This document shows, piece by piece, positions 1 through 30,198 of a stretch of DNA of 64,000 nucleotides. Every line of letters starts with the position of its first letter. Within the stretch, counting starts at the first letter, position 1. This DNA is from Sepioteuthis lessoniana. Taxonomy: Eukaryota; Mollusca; Cephalopoda; Myopsida; Loliginidae. Position numbers and translations under genes: made by a program. Below the pieces are notes generated by a model. The model worked only from the letters and a program-made list of their open reading frames with translations, was not told the origin of the DNA and searched no databases. Location: the NCBI GenBank assembly GCA_963585895.1, contig OY757915.1, forward strand, positions 90,104,532-90,168,531, given 5' to 3'.

Positions 1-549
<549 letters not shown>

Positions 550-687
550 TGCATTAACCTGTGAATTAAGTTATCCCAAACAATTTTTATAAAGTGTTCA
601 TTTTCTTTTAAACCAGGGTTTTATTATTTCTAGAAGAATTTTATGAAATAAAAAGGAATATCATTAGTTATCATTTATTCCTAACTT

Positions 688-1158
688 TGCCCAGTTGGCT
701 GGGGCTGTAGAATACACCGACTGCTTTTCTGCAGAGGTGTAAGACCCAAAGAGTGTCCTGGATATGACACTAAACAATCTGATGGTGAGGCTCTGGTAAT
801 GCTGGAGTTTTGGGGAATGTGAAGTATCCTTTTCATTGGCATCACTCCCAAGTCCACTCTGGCCTGGCATGGTAGCACCTGATAAGGTCCTATATATGGA
901 TCAAAGAGAACTAAACTGTGTAAACAGAATTGTTTGAAATAGAATTGTTTTTGACATAGAAACTGCATACTTATGCTAAATTGAATCGTTTGAAATAGAA
1001 ATGTTTAGAAAATTAACTGTGTGTAAACAAAAATTGTACTCATACTAAACTGAATTGTTTGAAACATAAGTGTTCATATGTATAAAATGGATTTGGCATT
1101 AAATAACCTACAATGGTTGATATGCCTTAAAACCAAACCAGACCAAACCAAACCAATT
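688..1158 (+). repeat. R1 repeat copy, nearly complete
   Basis: Head, body and tail of the commonest repeat in this window. The head opens with GCCCAGTTGGCTGGGGC and runs to about 905. The body holds short A-rich units built on TGTGTAAAC and GAATTGTTTGAAA words. The tail carries GGCATTAAATAACC followed by GGTTGATATGCC, which can pair as a hairpin, and ends in degenerate (AAACC)n. No open frame is conserved between copies and no tRNA-type A or B box is evident in the head. Confidence 0.85.
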
Positions 1159-1336
1159 ATTACTAACCTCTTCTGTATCAAAATTCTATAACCAAAATAA
1201 AATTATCAATTTTTTTAGAAATAAAATTTTATAAATATATATGACATGTATTTATGAGCATTATTCAATAAATAAAGTGAATTTTTCTGAGAGATTAGCA
1301 ATAGTAAGTACTATTTACAGTTTTATTTTTTTTAAG

Positions 1337-1483
1337 GAAATCAGTAGTGATGTGTCCGTTCATGTCCCCAAAGACTGTCCGTATCACCTTCTTTACAGAC
1401 TGCTGAGGCCAGAACTTTTTCTTTACCAGAAAGAGTCAGTGTGTTCCCTCTCTGCGGATGGTCTTTTCAACTTTGCTTCATAG
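1337..1483 (+). CDS. Possible 3'-terminal exon of an unidentified gene
   Basis: A pyrimidine-rich acceptor ending TTTTTTTTAAG at 1336 is followed by 48 sense codons and a TAG. The composition is coding-like (for example VPKDCPYHLLYRLL, then Ser/Leu-rich) and the stretch lies in one of the few places with no known repeat. The rest of the gene would lie left of the window. No domain is recognised. The open frame could be chance; the acceptor and composition are the only evidence. Confidence 0.3.
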   Translation, partial: EISSDVSVHVPKDCPYHLLYRLLRPELFLYQKESVCSLSADGLFNFAS

Positions 1484-2000
1484 TAACAAACCAATGTTTT
1501 GCCCATTTTGTAAAGATTTTTTGATGGATAAAACATGATTCTCTCTACACAACCCACATTTTTCTGTGAATTTCATGTTTTGCACTTCTCTGCCAGGAGA
1601 ATTTGATGACAGACCTCTGTTTAGGCCTGGAGCTTTCAGTTTGATTTGTTGCTATTTGGAATAACTTCAAAAAAAAATATTTCTGAGATTAAAAGTAATT
1701 TCCAAACAAAGGAGAGTTTATATTTATGGCAAAGATTCTGAAAAAAAAGAAAGTATTTTGCATTTTTTATGAAAATTCCCCTTATTCATTGAATAACTCT
1801 CATATTTTTTAACTTTTATGAATTCATATTTTTCGTGACAAAGTTTCTATTATAGAATCTGGTAATACCTAATAATATCCATCTTTATTTGATATTTGTC
1901 CTCTGGAAATGAGAAAATCCTAGTTCCTTTGGAAAAAAAGTAACTTTTTGTAAGATATTGACTGGTGTATACACATTTATCAGCAATAATCTATATTAAG
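1484..2000. other. AT-rich, nothing recognised
   Basis: AT-rich single-copy-looking DNA between two exon candidates. No repeat family, open frame or convincing polyadenylation signal was identified. Confidence 0.4.
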
Positions 2001-2098
2001 CCGTGAAATTAAAGTGTGATGATTTAGCTGATTTTATCAGTGTTCTTGGTATCAATTGGGATATTGAAAAGATGTTCGTCAGTTTTAAAGAAAATCAG
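2001..2098 (+). CDS. Possible internal exon
   Basis: The open stretch runs from a weak acceptor (TATATTAAG) to a CAG|GTAATT donor, giving 2 nt plus 32 codons. It would enter in phase 1 and leave in phase 0, like exon 2 of both host genes here. The translation includes CDDLADFISVLGINWD. No similarity to the gene A or B proteins is visible and no neighbouring exon was found. Chance is a real alternative. Confidence 0.22.
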
Positions 2099-2235
2099 GT
2101 AATTTTTATCATTAAGGGTTTTTGGACTTGTATTCATCTTTATTGTTATTTCCACAATGATAAAAATCATCAAGCTTCGTCTAAGAAATTTAGACAACTA
2201 AATCAGGTAATATTTTGATATCTCTCAGTCTGTAA

Positions 2236-2524
2236 GGTGCCTGTGGTGTAATGGTTATCGTTGTAGGAAATGGACATGGTGACACGAGTTCAAATCCTGG
2301 ACGAGACTGATTGCATTTCACATAGCACTAATACCCTTGGGAAAGGTATGAATCCAATTATTCTCCCTCCAGCTATGGGTAAATAGTAGGATAGACTAGG
2401 TTCTTCAGCCTTGATGAGGCAGCTGGTCTAGGAGAAGGAAAACTCTGAATTCAAACCTGTTAAACTCCGCTTAAAAATTGACCTTGTGTCATATCCTGCC
2501 CAAGCGGAGGGGTTGGTAAATATC
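2236..2524 (+). mobile_element. SINE A, full-length, tRNA-derived
   Basis: 289 bp between perfect 16-bp direct repeats (ATCTCTCAGTCTGTAA, 2220-2235 and 2525-2540). The head has Pol III A-box (TGGTGTAATGG) and B-box (GAGTTCAAATCC) sequences. The centre has the CTTGGGAAAGGTATGAA / AGCTATGGGTAAATAGTA core, and the 3' part ends in TCATATCCTGCCC. This is the best reference copy of the family. The precise target-site duplication shows retroposition. Confidence 0.93.
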
Positions 2525-2644
2525 ATCTCTCAGTCTGTAAACTTTTGAAATAATTAAATATCATATTATTGACAAAGAAAATGGCTTTTGTAGAAATTTC
2601 ACTTTTTATAAAAATTGTTCGGATTTAACTTGTTTATAACTAAT

Positions 2645-3225
2645 CATCATCATCATTGAGTGTCCAGAATGTCATGTCCACCTTACTGGGATAGTTTGTG
2701 AGATGGGAGGTAGGTGAATGTACAGTGGCTGCTTTTTGTGAGATGCTGCTTCCAGTGTTTATTCTTGCAACGTGCACTATCCTTGTGTAGTTCCCATCGA
2801 GCTTTTTCCCCCCAGCACATCGTTAGAGTTCAGATAGTGCTGTCATACAATAGTACTGATACAATTACAGTTTGAAAGAATTTCTGTTTTATTTTATCAG
2901 AGAAATTGGATGTCCATATTGTTGATAAGCCATCTGTTGCACTTCCCTATGTGTATGTTGACATTACTTTCAGTAGATGAGATATTACTATTGAGTGTAT
3001 GGGAAATAGTCTACAGATTTCAGAAGCTTGTCATTTAATGTGGAGATGGCTCCATTTTGTTTAAAGCACAAGGAGTCTGTTTTATCTGCATTCACTTAGA
3101 GGCCAATGCCCTTGGCTACTGCTCCATGCTATGGAACCGAGAATGAGCTTGATCAGGTGTCTTTGTGAGATATTATATGCAAAGTCTGCAACCACAACAG
3201 TTTCTGCAATATATTGTCAACTTCT
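2645..3225 (-). pseudogene. Diverged non-LTR retrotransposon C-terminal relic
   Basis: Read on the minus strand, broken frames keep patches such as FFQTVIVSVLLYDSTIWTLT and KLDGNYTRI. These match the region after the reverse-transcriptase palm in the better preserved LINE copies at 16325-16947 and 45877-46672. The (ATC)n at 2645 is the element's 3' simple-repeat tail. It is much older than the other copies. Confidence 0.7.
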
Positions 3226-3405
3226 TGGCTTTTTTAGTGTGAATCCATTATATCTAATAATAATACCAAATCATATATAATGTGATATGGTAGGTCTAAG
3301 TTATAAAGATGACAAAAGACTAATTTCTGGGAAAGGAGAGAAAGAAGAAAAAGTAAAAAGAAAAAAGCAAAGACATAGAATCTATGGAAACAGGCAGCTG
3401 AAATT

Positions 3406-3968
3406 TGTGTGACTTAGACCAAAACACTTGTTGTGGGTCAGCCAGTCATGGGTGAATGATTAAGTTAATTAAAATTGACAAGAAAAAAAAACAAAGGTCC
3501 CAAATCTTCTGAGCTGGTATGGAACCACTGAAAATGGGAATGGATATGGTCTGACCTTTGACACCAAGCTAAACTTAGGGAACACTTAGTTTGAAAGTGA
3601 GTTGGCTAGAAGATGTGACAAGATAAAGACCAGCATTTGAACACCAGCCAGGAAGTTGTATAGTCAGAGGAAAAAATTCAGGCTCTATTTTGGGGCGAGC
3701 TCCCAAAAGAGGCCACACACCAGACACAAACCTGTGAAGATAAAACCACTGAACAAGCATGTTAGAACTACAACAGAAAACCAAGAAGAAAATTCAAGGT
3801 CTGGGTCTGCTCTTCTCTTTCATCTCATGACATGTTTCTAATGTTGTCGACTCAATTTTCATAATTTTTTTTTTCTCCTGGAGACTACTTACAAATTGTA
3901 GTAGTGAATAAACCTTTGTGTTAGTGAACAAAGCCAGAGTTTCTTGTATTCATCAACTTTTCTCACAA
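3406..3968 (+). mobile_element. Possible solo LTR or LTR fragment
   Basis: The stretch starts TGTGTGAC and ends TTTTCTCACA, has AATAAA about 60 bp before the 3' end, and is followed by GTGGTCACAACAGGG, which looks like the start of a primer-binding site. No second copy or target duplication was found in the window, so the LTR call rests on architecture alone. Confidence 0.33.
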
Positions 3969-4242
3969 TGTGGTCACAACAGGGTCCAAATACTAATTTG
4001 AGCGTGTGGCGGTACAAGCGTCTATTCAGTACCTTCTATTTGGTACCATTATGTGACACATATCCATCTTGATTTTATAATGTTCCTCTTGATATATTGA
4101 TCTTGGTGACAAAAGAACAGATATAGTTATATATGTATTTCATAAATATGATACATTTATAAAACTTCTTGAAAAAATTGGTTGGAGTATACTTGTTTGT
4201 GGGCAATACTATGTGTATTGAACCAAACCTTCCACAATAAGA
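3969..4242. other. Nothing recognised
   Basis: AT-rich DNA between the LTR-like stretch and a SINE A copy. No open frame or repeat is supported. Confidence 0.4.
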
Positions 4243-4484
4243 AAGGATGTGACACAAGGTCAATTTTTAAGTAGAGTAATGTTAGTTAGAATTTAGAGTT
4301 TTCCTTCTCTTAAACTGGTTACCTAAACAAGAGTAAAGTATCCAGTCTGTCCTAATATTTTTCCATAGCTAGAGGGAAAACAGATGAATTCATACCTTTC
4401 CCAAAGACATTAGCATGAAGTGAAAGTCAAATTGCCTTACACAGGATTTGAACCTGGGTTGCTGATTCTATTTCTTATGATGAC
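4243..4484 (-). mobile_element. SINE A, diverged copy
   Basis: On the minus strand the order is B-box-like AGGTTCAAATCC, the GGGAAAGGTATGAA core word, the TTTAGGAGAAGGAAA-type segment and a GACCTTGTGTCACATCC end. It abuts the R1 copy that follows. Confidence 0.75.
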
Positions 4485-4989
4485 ATGTTGGGTGGGTGGG
4501 GTCTGTAGAATACACCAACTATATCTCTGCAGAGGGGTAAGATTCCCTCTGACCAACTGCTGTCCTGGATATGACATTAAACAATCTGATGATGAAATTC
4601 CAGTAATGCTGAGGCTTTACGGAATGGGGATTACCCCTTCATTGGCATTGCTCCCAGGTCCACTTTCACCTTGAGTGGAAGCAATTGATCGGGTTAAATT
4701 GAACCATTTGACATTTAAACTCTGAGCAACCAAAAGACTTATGCTAAATTGAATTGTTAGAGATAGAACTGTTTGATCATTCAAATGTGTGAAAGCAAAT
4801 GACTGATGTCTAATTTAATTGTTAGTGATACATAGCAATACTTGGAACTTTTTAACTGTGTGCAAAACAATGATTAATCTTGAATAGAATTATTAGTGTT
4901 TAATAGCAATACTTGAAACTTTTTAACTGTATACCTAAATTTAATTATTGGCAATACAAAGCAATACTTGGTAACATTTGACTGAGTGT

Positions 4990-5640
4990 AAATGAATAAT
5001 TAATCTTGAATAGAATTATTAGTGTTTAATAGCAATACTTGAAACTTTTTAACTGTGTACCTAAATTTAATTATTGGCATTACATAGCAATACTTGGTAA
5101 CGTATGACTGTGTGCAAATGAATGAGTAATCTTGAATAGAATTATTAGTGTTTAATAGCAATACTTGAAACTTTTTAACTGTGTACCTAAATTTAATTAT
5201 TGGCATTACATAGCAATACTTGGTAACGTATGACTGTGTGCAAATGAATGAGTAATCTTGAATAGAATTATTAGTGTTTAATAGTAATACTTGAAACTTT
5301 TTAACTGTGTACCTAAATTTAATTATTGGCATTACATAGCAATACTTGGTAACGTATGACTGTGTGCAAATGAATGAGTAATCTTGAATAGAATTATTAG
5401 TGTTTAATAGAAATACTTGAAACTTTTTAACTGTGTACCTAAATTTAATTATTGGCATTACATAGCAATACTTGGTAACGTATGACTGTGTGCAAATGAA
5501 TGAGTAATCTTGAATAGAATTATTAGTGTTTAATAGCAATACTTGAAACTTTTTAACTGTGTACCTTAATTTAATTATTGGCATTACAAAGGAATACTTG
5601 GTAACATTTGACTGTGTGCAAATGAATGAATAGTAGCAAA
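4990..5640. repeat. 126-bp minisatellite inside R1
   Basis: About five to six head-to-tail units, each starting near TAATCTTGAATAGAATTATT (5001, 5127, 5253, 5379, 5504) and differing by a few bases. The period is divisible by three and the unit lacks minus-strand stops, so the minus strand stays open for 230 codons with a 42-residue repeat. That open frame is a by-product of the period, not evidence of a gene. Confidence 0.9.
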
Positions 5641-6331
5641 TAGAAGAAATAGTGTTAAATAGCAATAATTGTAGCCTCTTCATTCTGTGCAAAGAAAGGA
5701 TTAATATTGAATAGAATTAAAAGTTTTAGCAATGATTGAGACCATTTAACTATGTAAAAACGATAGCAATATTAGTGTGCAAACAAATTAGTTCAAACTC
5801 ATTTATAAATGAAATTACCCATAAACTATTCACTTAAAAATCTTATATGTACATCTATTTCAATGCAAATAAATGAGTGAGGATACATTGTTACTGTTAC
5901 ATAATAATACTTGAAACCATTTAACTGTGCGCAAACAAATAATTAATCCTAAATAGAAATATACAAGTTTGATAGAAATACATCAAACTATTTGTGTACA
6001 AAAAGATGAGCTTGGCCACATTTAAAAATGTATCTATAAAATGAGTTTACAAATCATCTATAGTTAATATATATGTCAAAACAGGATTTTGCATTAAATA
6101 ATCAACAATGATCGATATGCTATAAAACCTAACCAAACCAAATCATATATATTTAATATATATGTATAAAGTGGATTTAGCATTAAATAACCTATAATGG
6201 TTGATATGCTATAAAACCTAACCCAACCAAATTATATATATTTGATATATATGTATAAAGCGGATTTAGCATTAAATAACCTACAATGGTTGATATGTTA
6301 TAAAACCTAACCAAACCAAATCAGATATACA

Positions 6332-6338
<7 letters not shown>

Positions 6339-6386
<48 letters not shown>
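6339..6386. repeat. (AT)n microsatellite
   Basis: An uninterrupted AT dinucleotide run between R1 tail units. Confidence 0.95.
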
Positions 6387-6388
<2 letters not shown>

Positions 6389-6639
6389 GATTTGGTATTA
6401 AATAACCAACAATGTTTGATATGCCATAAAATTCCAGCCAAACAAAACTAAGAGTGTCTACAATGTTACGTTGACACTTATTGGTATATTGTAGATTTCT
6501 TGTGTCCCATATAAACAATTTCATTCAAATTTTCATTATTTCGTCTTGTGACAAAACTCTTCAACTGATTTTCTTTTGTAAATTTTTAATTAAAAAAAAG
6601 GTCGCAGTATATCCTTTTAATCTTTGAGTTTCTGTCAGA

Positions 6640-7907
6640 AAAAAATGTGTATAATCGACATCAAAAAATGTCCATAAAAACAAGACTAAAAAAGAAAATG
6701 TGTTAAGTAAACATTAAAAAATGTATGAAATAAATATTAAATACGAAAATGTGAGAAATGAACACTAAAAAAAAAAAAGAAAAAAATGTATGAAGTAAAC
6801 ACAAAAAATGTATGAAATAAACACTAAAAATGAAAATGTATGAAATAAACACTAAAAAATAATGTGAAATAAACACTAAAAAGAAAATGTGTGAAATAAA
6901 TACTGAAAAAAAAAAAATGTGTAAAATAAACTCTAAAAATATTTGAAATGATTAGTAAAAAATAAAATGTGTGAAATGAGCACGAAAAAAGAAAATGAGT
7001 GAAATTATCATTAAAAAAGAATATATCTGAAATAAACACATTAAAAAATATGTGAAATAAATGCTAAAAAAGAAAATGTGTAAAATAAACACTAAAAATT
7101 TAGGAAATAATCAGTAAAAAAGAAAATTTGTAAAATAAACAGTAAAAAATGTATGAAATAAACACTAAAAAAGAGAATGTGTGAAATAAACATTAAAAAA
7201 GAAAACGTGTGAAATAACCCCCCCCGAATATGTGAAATAAATTCAAAATGTGTTATGTAAATTAAAAGAAAATGTGGGAAATAAACTCTAAAAATGCGTA
7301 AAAAAAACTGAAAAAGAAAATGTTAGAAATAAACACAAAAAATGAGTGAAATAAACACTATAAAAGAAAATGAGAAAATGGAAGAAATAAAAACAAAATG
7401 TGTGAATAAACACAAAAAAAAAATGTGTGAAATAAACCCAAAAAAAGAAAATGGAGAAAATGTGTGAAATAAATTTAAAAGATGTGTGAAGTAAACACAA
7501 AAAGAAAATGTGAGAAAGAAACACTAAAAAATGTATGAAATAAACATTAGAAAATATGAGAAAATATGTGAAATAAATATGATAATGTATGAATAAACAC
7601 AAAAAACGTAAGAAATAAACGCTAAAAGTGTGTGAAATAAGCGGTAAAAAAGAAAATGTTGAAATGAACAAAAAAAAAAAATGTGTGAAGTAGGTACAAA
7701 AAGAAAACGTGGGAAATAAACACTTAAAAAAAGTGTAAAATACACTAAAATTGCAAATGTCTGAAATAAACATTAAAAAATGCGTGACATAAACATTAAA
7801 GAAGAAAATGAGGAAATGTGTAAAATAAACATAAAATGTGTGAAGTAAACACAAAAAGAAAATGTAAGAAATAAACACAAAAAATGTATGAAATAAGCGC
7901 TAAAAAT
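6640..7907. repeat. AT-rich minisatellite, about 28-36 bp units
   Basis: About 1.27 kb of variable units built on AAAATGTGTGAAATAAACACTAAAAAAG. Unit length drifts through differing A-runs. The long minus-strand open frames here, rich in FLCLFHTFYF, are translations of the repeat. The array resumes at 8487 and 9226 after insertions. Confidence 0.92.
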
Positions 7908-8486
7908 ATGTGGGGTAATGTAATATAATGACCGAGGGATTTCGGTTGATGCCTTTGGGTTTAGTTAGGCTGAGAACCTTTCGGCTCAGCACATGGGATA
8001 GTTAGGTGCAAACTTGATGCAGGTATTAACGCGTGCGCACGCAGAGCGGAGGTGTCACTCAGAGATGTCACAATAGCCCGAGATGAGGAACAGGGTGACG
8101 GAGTGCGAATGACGTCACGCACCGGAAGCGAGCGGAGGATTTTGGGGATTTCGAAGAAAAGTTAGGAGAGTTGAAACTAGACGCCGGATGAGACGGTCGA
8201 CTTTCGCAAGCTCGCCGAAGCCAGGCGAATTTGCGCGCTATGGGCGCCGCGCGAGATGGGGGCCAGATGAAAAAGACAGCATAGAAAGATTGTGTCTCTC
8301 TCCTTATGTCGAAGAACCTTTAAACTCAAAGGTAATAAAGGGTTCGTACCTGAACTCAGAAGTCGTAACGTGTTTTTCGTATTTCGAAATTCCTATGTTC
8401 TATGTATATATGTTACCATCATTCGATGTCCATTTCGCTTATGGCAGTATCTGGCTATGGTACAGAAAATAGACCTTAAAAAATGT
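7908..8486. mobile_element. GC-richer insertion in the minisatellite, possible solo LTR
   Basis: About 580 bp of clearly GC-richer sequence (CpG-containing words such as GCGCGCTATGGGCGCCGCGC) interrupts the AT-rich array, which continues on both sides. It contains an AATAAA in its right half. The size and polyadenylation signal would suit a solo LTR. Clean TG...CA ends and a target duplication could not be fixed, and no second copy is present. Two overlapping 94-codon plus-strand frames (8188-8472, 8292-8576) have no recognisable domain and are not called. Confidence 0.45.
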
Positions 8487-8524
8487 GAAATAAACACGGA
8501 AAAGAAAATACATAGCAGTAAATT

Positions 8525-9025
8525 CAGCTTTCATCGCAGGTCACCAGAGCATCAAGAACTGCGGGATCTGAATTGATCAGCTCGACCATCTCCCTGCTGT
8601 CATGACAACGTCTTTCTTTCTGATCTTCTCTGAGAACTCTTAGGACAAATTCACGTAAATCTTCCACATCTTCAGTTCGTCGCGAATAATTGTGTGTACA
8701 GTTCCCACACTGACATCAAACTGTGCACTTATTGTCTCTACAGACACACGACGCTCCTTATCCATGAAATTGTTTATATGGCCAATCAACTCTGGTGTTC
8801 TGACTTCCTTGTTCCTCCCACACCTCTCATCATCCCTCACAGACTCCCTGCCTTCCTTCAATCTCTTATGCCATTCAAAAACTGATGCTCGATTCATGCA
8901 AGATGCTCCAAAAGCAGTCTGAAGCATTCCATACGTTTCTGTGGCATTCTTTTCAAATTTAAAACAGAATTTTATTGCATATCGTTCTTCTAACGTGTCC
9001 TCACGTCCAGATTGAAATTCACTAG
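8525..9025 (-). pseudogene. mariner-like transposase, N-terminal relic
   Basis: The minus-strand translation contains MLQTAFGASCMNRASVFEWH and, further on, ISAQFDVSVGTVHTII. This is the paired helix-turn-helix DNA-binding half of a mariner-family transposase. After about residue 110 the frame breaks with stops around 8640-8525, and the catalytic DDD domain is absent. No terminal inverted repeats were identified. It is an inactive fragment just downstream of the gene A stop codon. Confidence 0.88.
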
Positions 9026-9225
9026 CTGTGACAATCAGGCTTTAGTAGGGCGTATTCCAATTGCTGCTGTAACTGTTCATTTGAACCTGAAATCATAAAA
9101 ATTGGTCAGTCATCTCATAAGATGTATAGCAATAACATCCTGAATTTTTAAGAGTATACGACAATTTTAAATGCCTGTGCAAAAAAGTCTGGAAACTTAT
9201 TGAAGGCACCTCGTATGTCAAACAA
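9026..9225. other. Gene A 3' flank, nothing else recognised
   Basis: A short stretch between the mariner relic and a residual piece of minisatellite. No open frame is supported. Confidence 0.4.
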
Positions 9226-9300
9226 ATACTAAAAAAATATGCATGAAATAAACACAAAAAAGTGTGTGAAATAAACACACAAAAAGAAGATAAAAGAAAT
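9226..9300. repeat. Residual AT-rich minisatellite
   Basis: Three to four units of the same GAAATAAACACAAAAAA type as 6640-7907, ending next to the gene A stop codon. Confidence 0.8.
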
Positions 9301-9308
9301 GTGAAAGT

Positions 9309-27883
<18,575 letters not shown>

Positions 27884-28300
27884 GATAAACGATTGCAGAG
27901 AAAATCTAAGTTTGATGTTTGTTGATTTTAATGAAACTAGTTAATGAGATTAATAAGCAAAGCAAAGCAAAGAAAAGAAAAGAAAGGAAAAAGAAAAAGA
28001 AAGATATAAATTTTCCAGTTCTTTTTAAAGAATCGTTTAAAACAATGCTTTGAGCCCAAATCTTACAATTAGAAATTCTGTTTATGTCTTTCTCTCGTCC
28101 TCGTATATACTAATTAAACATGCTTGAACCAAAGGTTACTTTTATTTATGTATTTTTATTTATTTACTTTTATTTATTCTATTAAAAAATGAGAAAAAAG
28201 GTTTAGTACTTTAAACTCAGTTAATTTATTGTTTTAAATGAGTTATTTTTTCAATAAATTCTCGGTCATTTTTAGTTATTTATAGCTTGTTCTTTTTTAA
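27884..28300 (-). promoter_or_regulatory. Gene A upstream region
   Basis: On the minus strand a pyrimidine-rich stretch (CTTTTC repeats, 27955-28010) and a TTTATATC TATA-like word at about 28008 lie upstream of the start codon. No promoter element can be proven. Confidence 0.3.
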
Positions 28301-28302
28301 AT

Positions 28303-28304
28303 TA

Positions 28305-28354
<50 letters not shown>
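28303..28354. repeat. (AC)n microsatellite
   Basis: About 26 AC units immediately before an R1 head. Confidence 0.95.
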
Positions 28355-28355
<1 letters not shown>

Positions 28356-28922
28356 AGCTAGGGCTGCAGAATACACCGACTGTATCTCAGCCGAGGGGTA
28401 AGACTCCTCCAACGAGTCCTGAATATGACACTAAACAACCTGATGGTGAGGCCCTATTAATTCTGGAGCTTTGGAGAATACGGAGCACCCCTTCATTGCC
28501 ACTGCTCTCAGGTCCACTCTGGTTTGGAGTGGTAGCAACTGATAGGGTCCTATCTAGAAATGTTTGACTTTTAAACAAAGTGCAAACAAATGACATATGT
28601 TAAACTGAATTGCTTGAAATAGAACTTTTTATCATTTAACTGTGTAAACAATTAACAGATGTTTTGTTGAATTGTTAGTGATACATAGCAATTCTTGAAC
28701 CATTTAAGTGTGCGCAAAGAAATGATTAATAGTTTATAGAATTATTCATTTTAGATGGCAATACTTGAAACCATTTAACTGTGTGCAAAAAAAGAACTCA
28801 TTGAAAAATATTATCGAGAAAATGTTTACAAATCATGTATATTTAATAAGTATGTATTAAGAGAATTTAGCGTTAAATAGCCTTCAATGGTTGACATAAC
28901 ATAAAACCAAACCAAACCAAAC

Positions 28923-28925
<3 letters not shown>
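28355..28925 (+). repeat. R1 repeat copy
   Basis: Complete head (CAGCTAGGGCTGCAGAATAC), several body units with GTGCAAACAAATGA, and a tail AGCGTTAAATAGCC + GGTTGACAT with (AAACC)3. Confidence 0.85.
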
Positions 28926-28959
<34 letters not shown>

Positions 28960-30012
28960 TGTCACGTGATATCCCACTGGGAGGAGGGAGATAAAATTAC
29001 TACTACTCGTATTTGAATTGACAGTATCAAGCCGTCAAAAAAAGTGACCGTTAAGGAAGGAATGTGGGTCACACAGGGGAGACCAGGTGTTGGCACTTAG
29101 TAACCTCAGGTCGCCGGACACCGGAAGGGGAAAGAGAGAGAAGCCAAATGATTGGCTGGGACCCCAAAACGGAAGTGGGGCTCCCTTCCCCTCAGCGGAA
29201 GAAAAGGATAAGAAAAATAGTTTTTGAGCAGGGTTCGTAGCGGGCGGACGAACCATAGCCATTTTACTCCGGGTGGAAGACAAAAGAATTACTGAGACAC
29301 GAAGGACCCCAGGCTCTTCAAGCCAGTGTAAAAAAATAGAACAAAGTCTATTAGCCCGTGAAAGAAGAAAAGATTCTCCAGTGGAACCCCGTCGAAAAAA
29401 TATAAGATAAGTAACTTTGGGGCCATTTTCCTTTAGACCCAAATTTTATATACCACTCTCTCTCTCTCTCAAATTGAAGAAAGATAAAAGCCAAGAAAAG
29501 ACATTTATATTCGTGGACTGTCAATTTATTATATGTTTTTGACACTGTGAAAGTGTACATAACTGTAGTAAAGGAATTCATGTATTTTTATGTTACCATG
29601 TGGTCTATGTTGTTATTTCATGCTTCTTTTCAGCTTCTATTCGCCTTATGTTATCTTGCTTAGAATTGTCCTATTAATTCCTAAAATATCACACGGGAAA
29701 CCGGAGTTGCCGACTACTATAATATTAATATTATTACGACTAAAACCTATAGGCTCATTATCTTCCATTGTCTCGGGGAAGGAAGAAAGCGGCCTGGTGG
29801 GTGTGTGATAGTGTGAAATTTGGAACCCCTTGCCAGCGGCGGTCAGTCTGGTCCTAAATCATTCCCTCACGTAATATGCCAGTTCTTATATGCCTGAGAG
29901 AAAAACTCTGAACGAGGACTTATTCTATAGGGGATCAAGTGCCAACCTGTCCCGTCTTCACACGTGCGAAAATAAAGTCCCGTTTTGGGATTTTAGTCAA
30001 TTTGCCGTCACA
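28960..30012 (+). mobile_element. 5' LTR of gag-only LTR retrotransposon
   Basis: 1053 bp, TGTCACGTGATATC...GCCGTCACA. It has AATAAA near its 3' end (GCGAAAATAAAGTCCCG) and lies next to an (AT)n target. Same family as the solo LTR at 18859-19904. A 135-codon antisense frame inside it is not regarded as a gene. Confidence 0.92.
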
Positions 30013-30021
30013 GACTTAAAA

Positions 30022-30039
30022 TGGGGGCTCTTCCGGGAT
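30022..30039 (+). promoter_or_regulatory. Primer-binding site, tRNA-Pro type
   Basis: TGGGGGCTCTTCCGGGAT, nine bases after the 5' LTR. It matches the tRNA-Pro-complementary sequence known from some retroviruses and Ty3 elements, apart from one T for G. Confidence 0.75.
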
Positions 30040-30198
30040 CTATTATTATAAATAATATTTATTGCTTGTAGTCGTGTGACAATTCCTGCCGTCTAAATCT
30101 GCCCTGGGAGACCGTGAAAAAAAAAAAAAAAAAGGAATATCGTCGAAACAGTCAAAAATTACCCGCTGAGATAACTGTTTGGGAAAAATCGTAGAAAA

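Larger units (their letters stand above)
4485..6440 (+). repeat. R1 repeat copy with expanded body and tandem tails
   Basis: The R1 head (4485-4700) is followed by a greatly expanded internal minisatellite and then by four successive tail units (about 6065, 6160, 6245 and 6395). Each tail carries the GCATTAAATAACC / GGTTGATATGC hairpin and an AACCAAACC end. The copy is about 2 kb, against about 470-580 bp for ordinary copies, through tandem expansion of both body and tail. Confidence 0.85.

Noticed and set aside
5000..5692. 230-codon minus-strand open frame with a 42-residue repeat
   Set aside because: It is the translation of the 126-bp minisatellite, open only because the period is divisible by three. 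No start context, splice sites or other coding signal.
6824..7878. Long Phe/Leu/His-rich minus-strand frames resembling membrane proteins
   Set aside because: Translation of the AAATAAACAC minisatellite; composition only.
8188..8576. Two overlapping 94-codon frames in the GC-rich insertion
   Set aside because: Both are short, overlap in different frames and lack a domain. The segment fits an LTR or other non-coding insert better.
29035..29442. 135-codon antisense frame in the LTR
   Set aside because: Lies wholly within the LTR. The solo LTR copy at 18859-19904 does not keep it as one frame.
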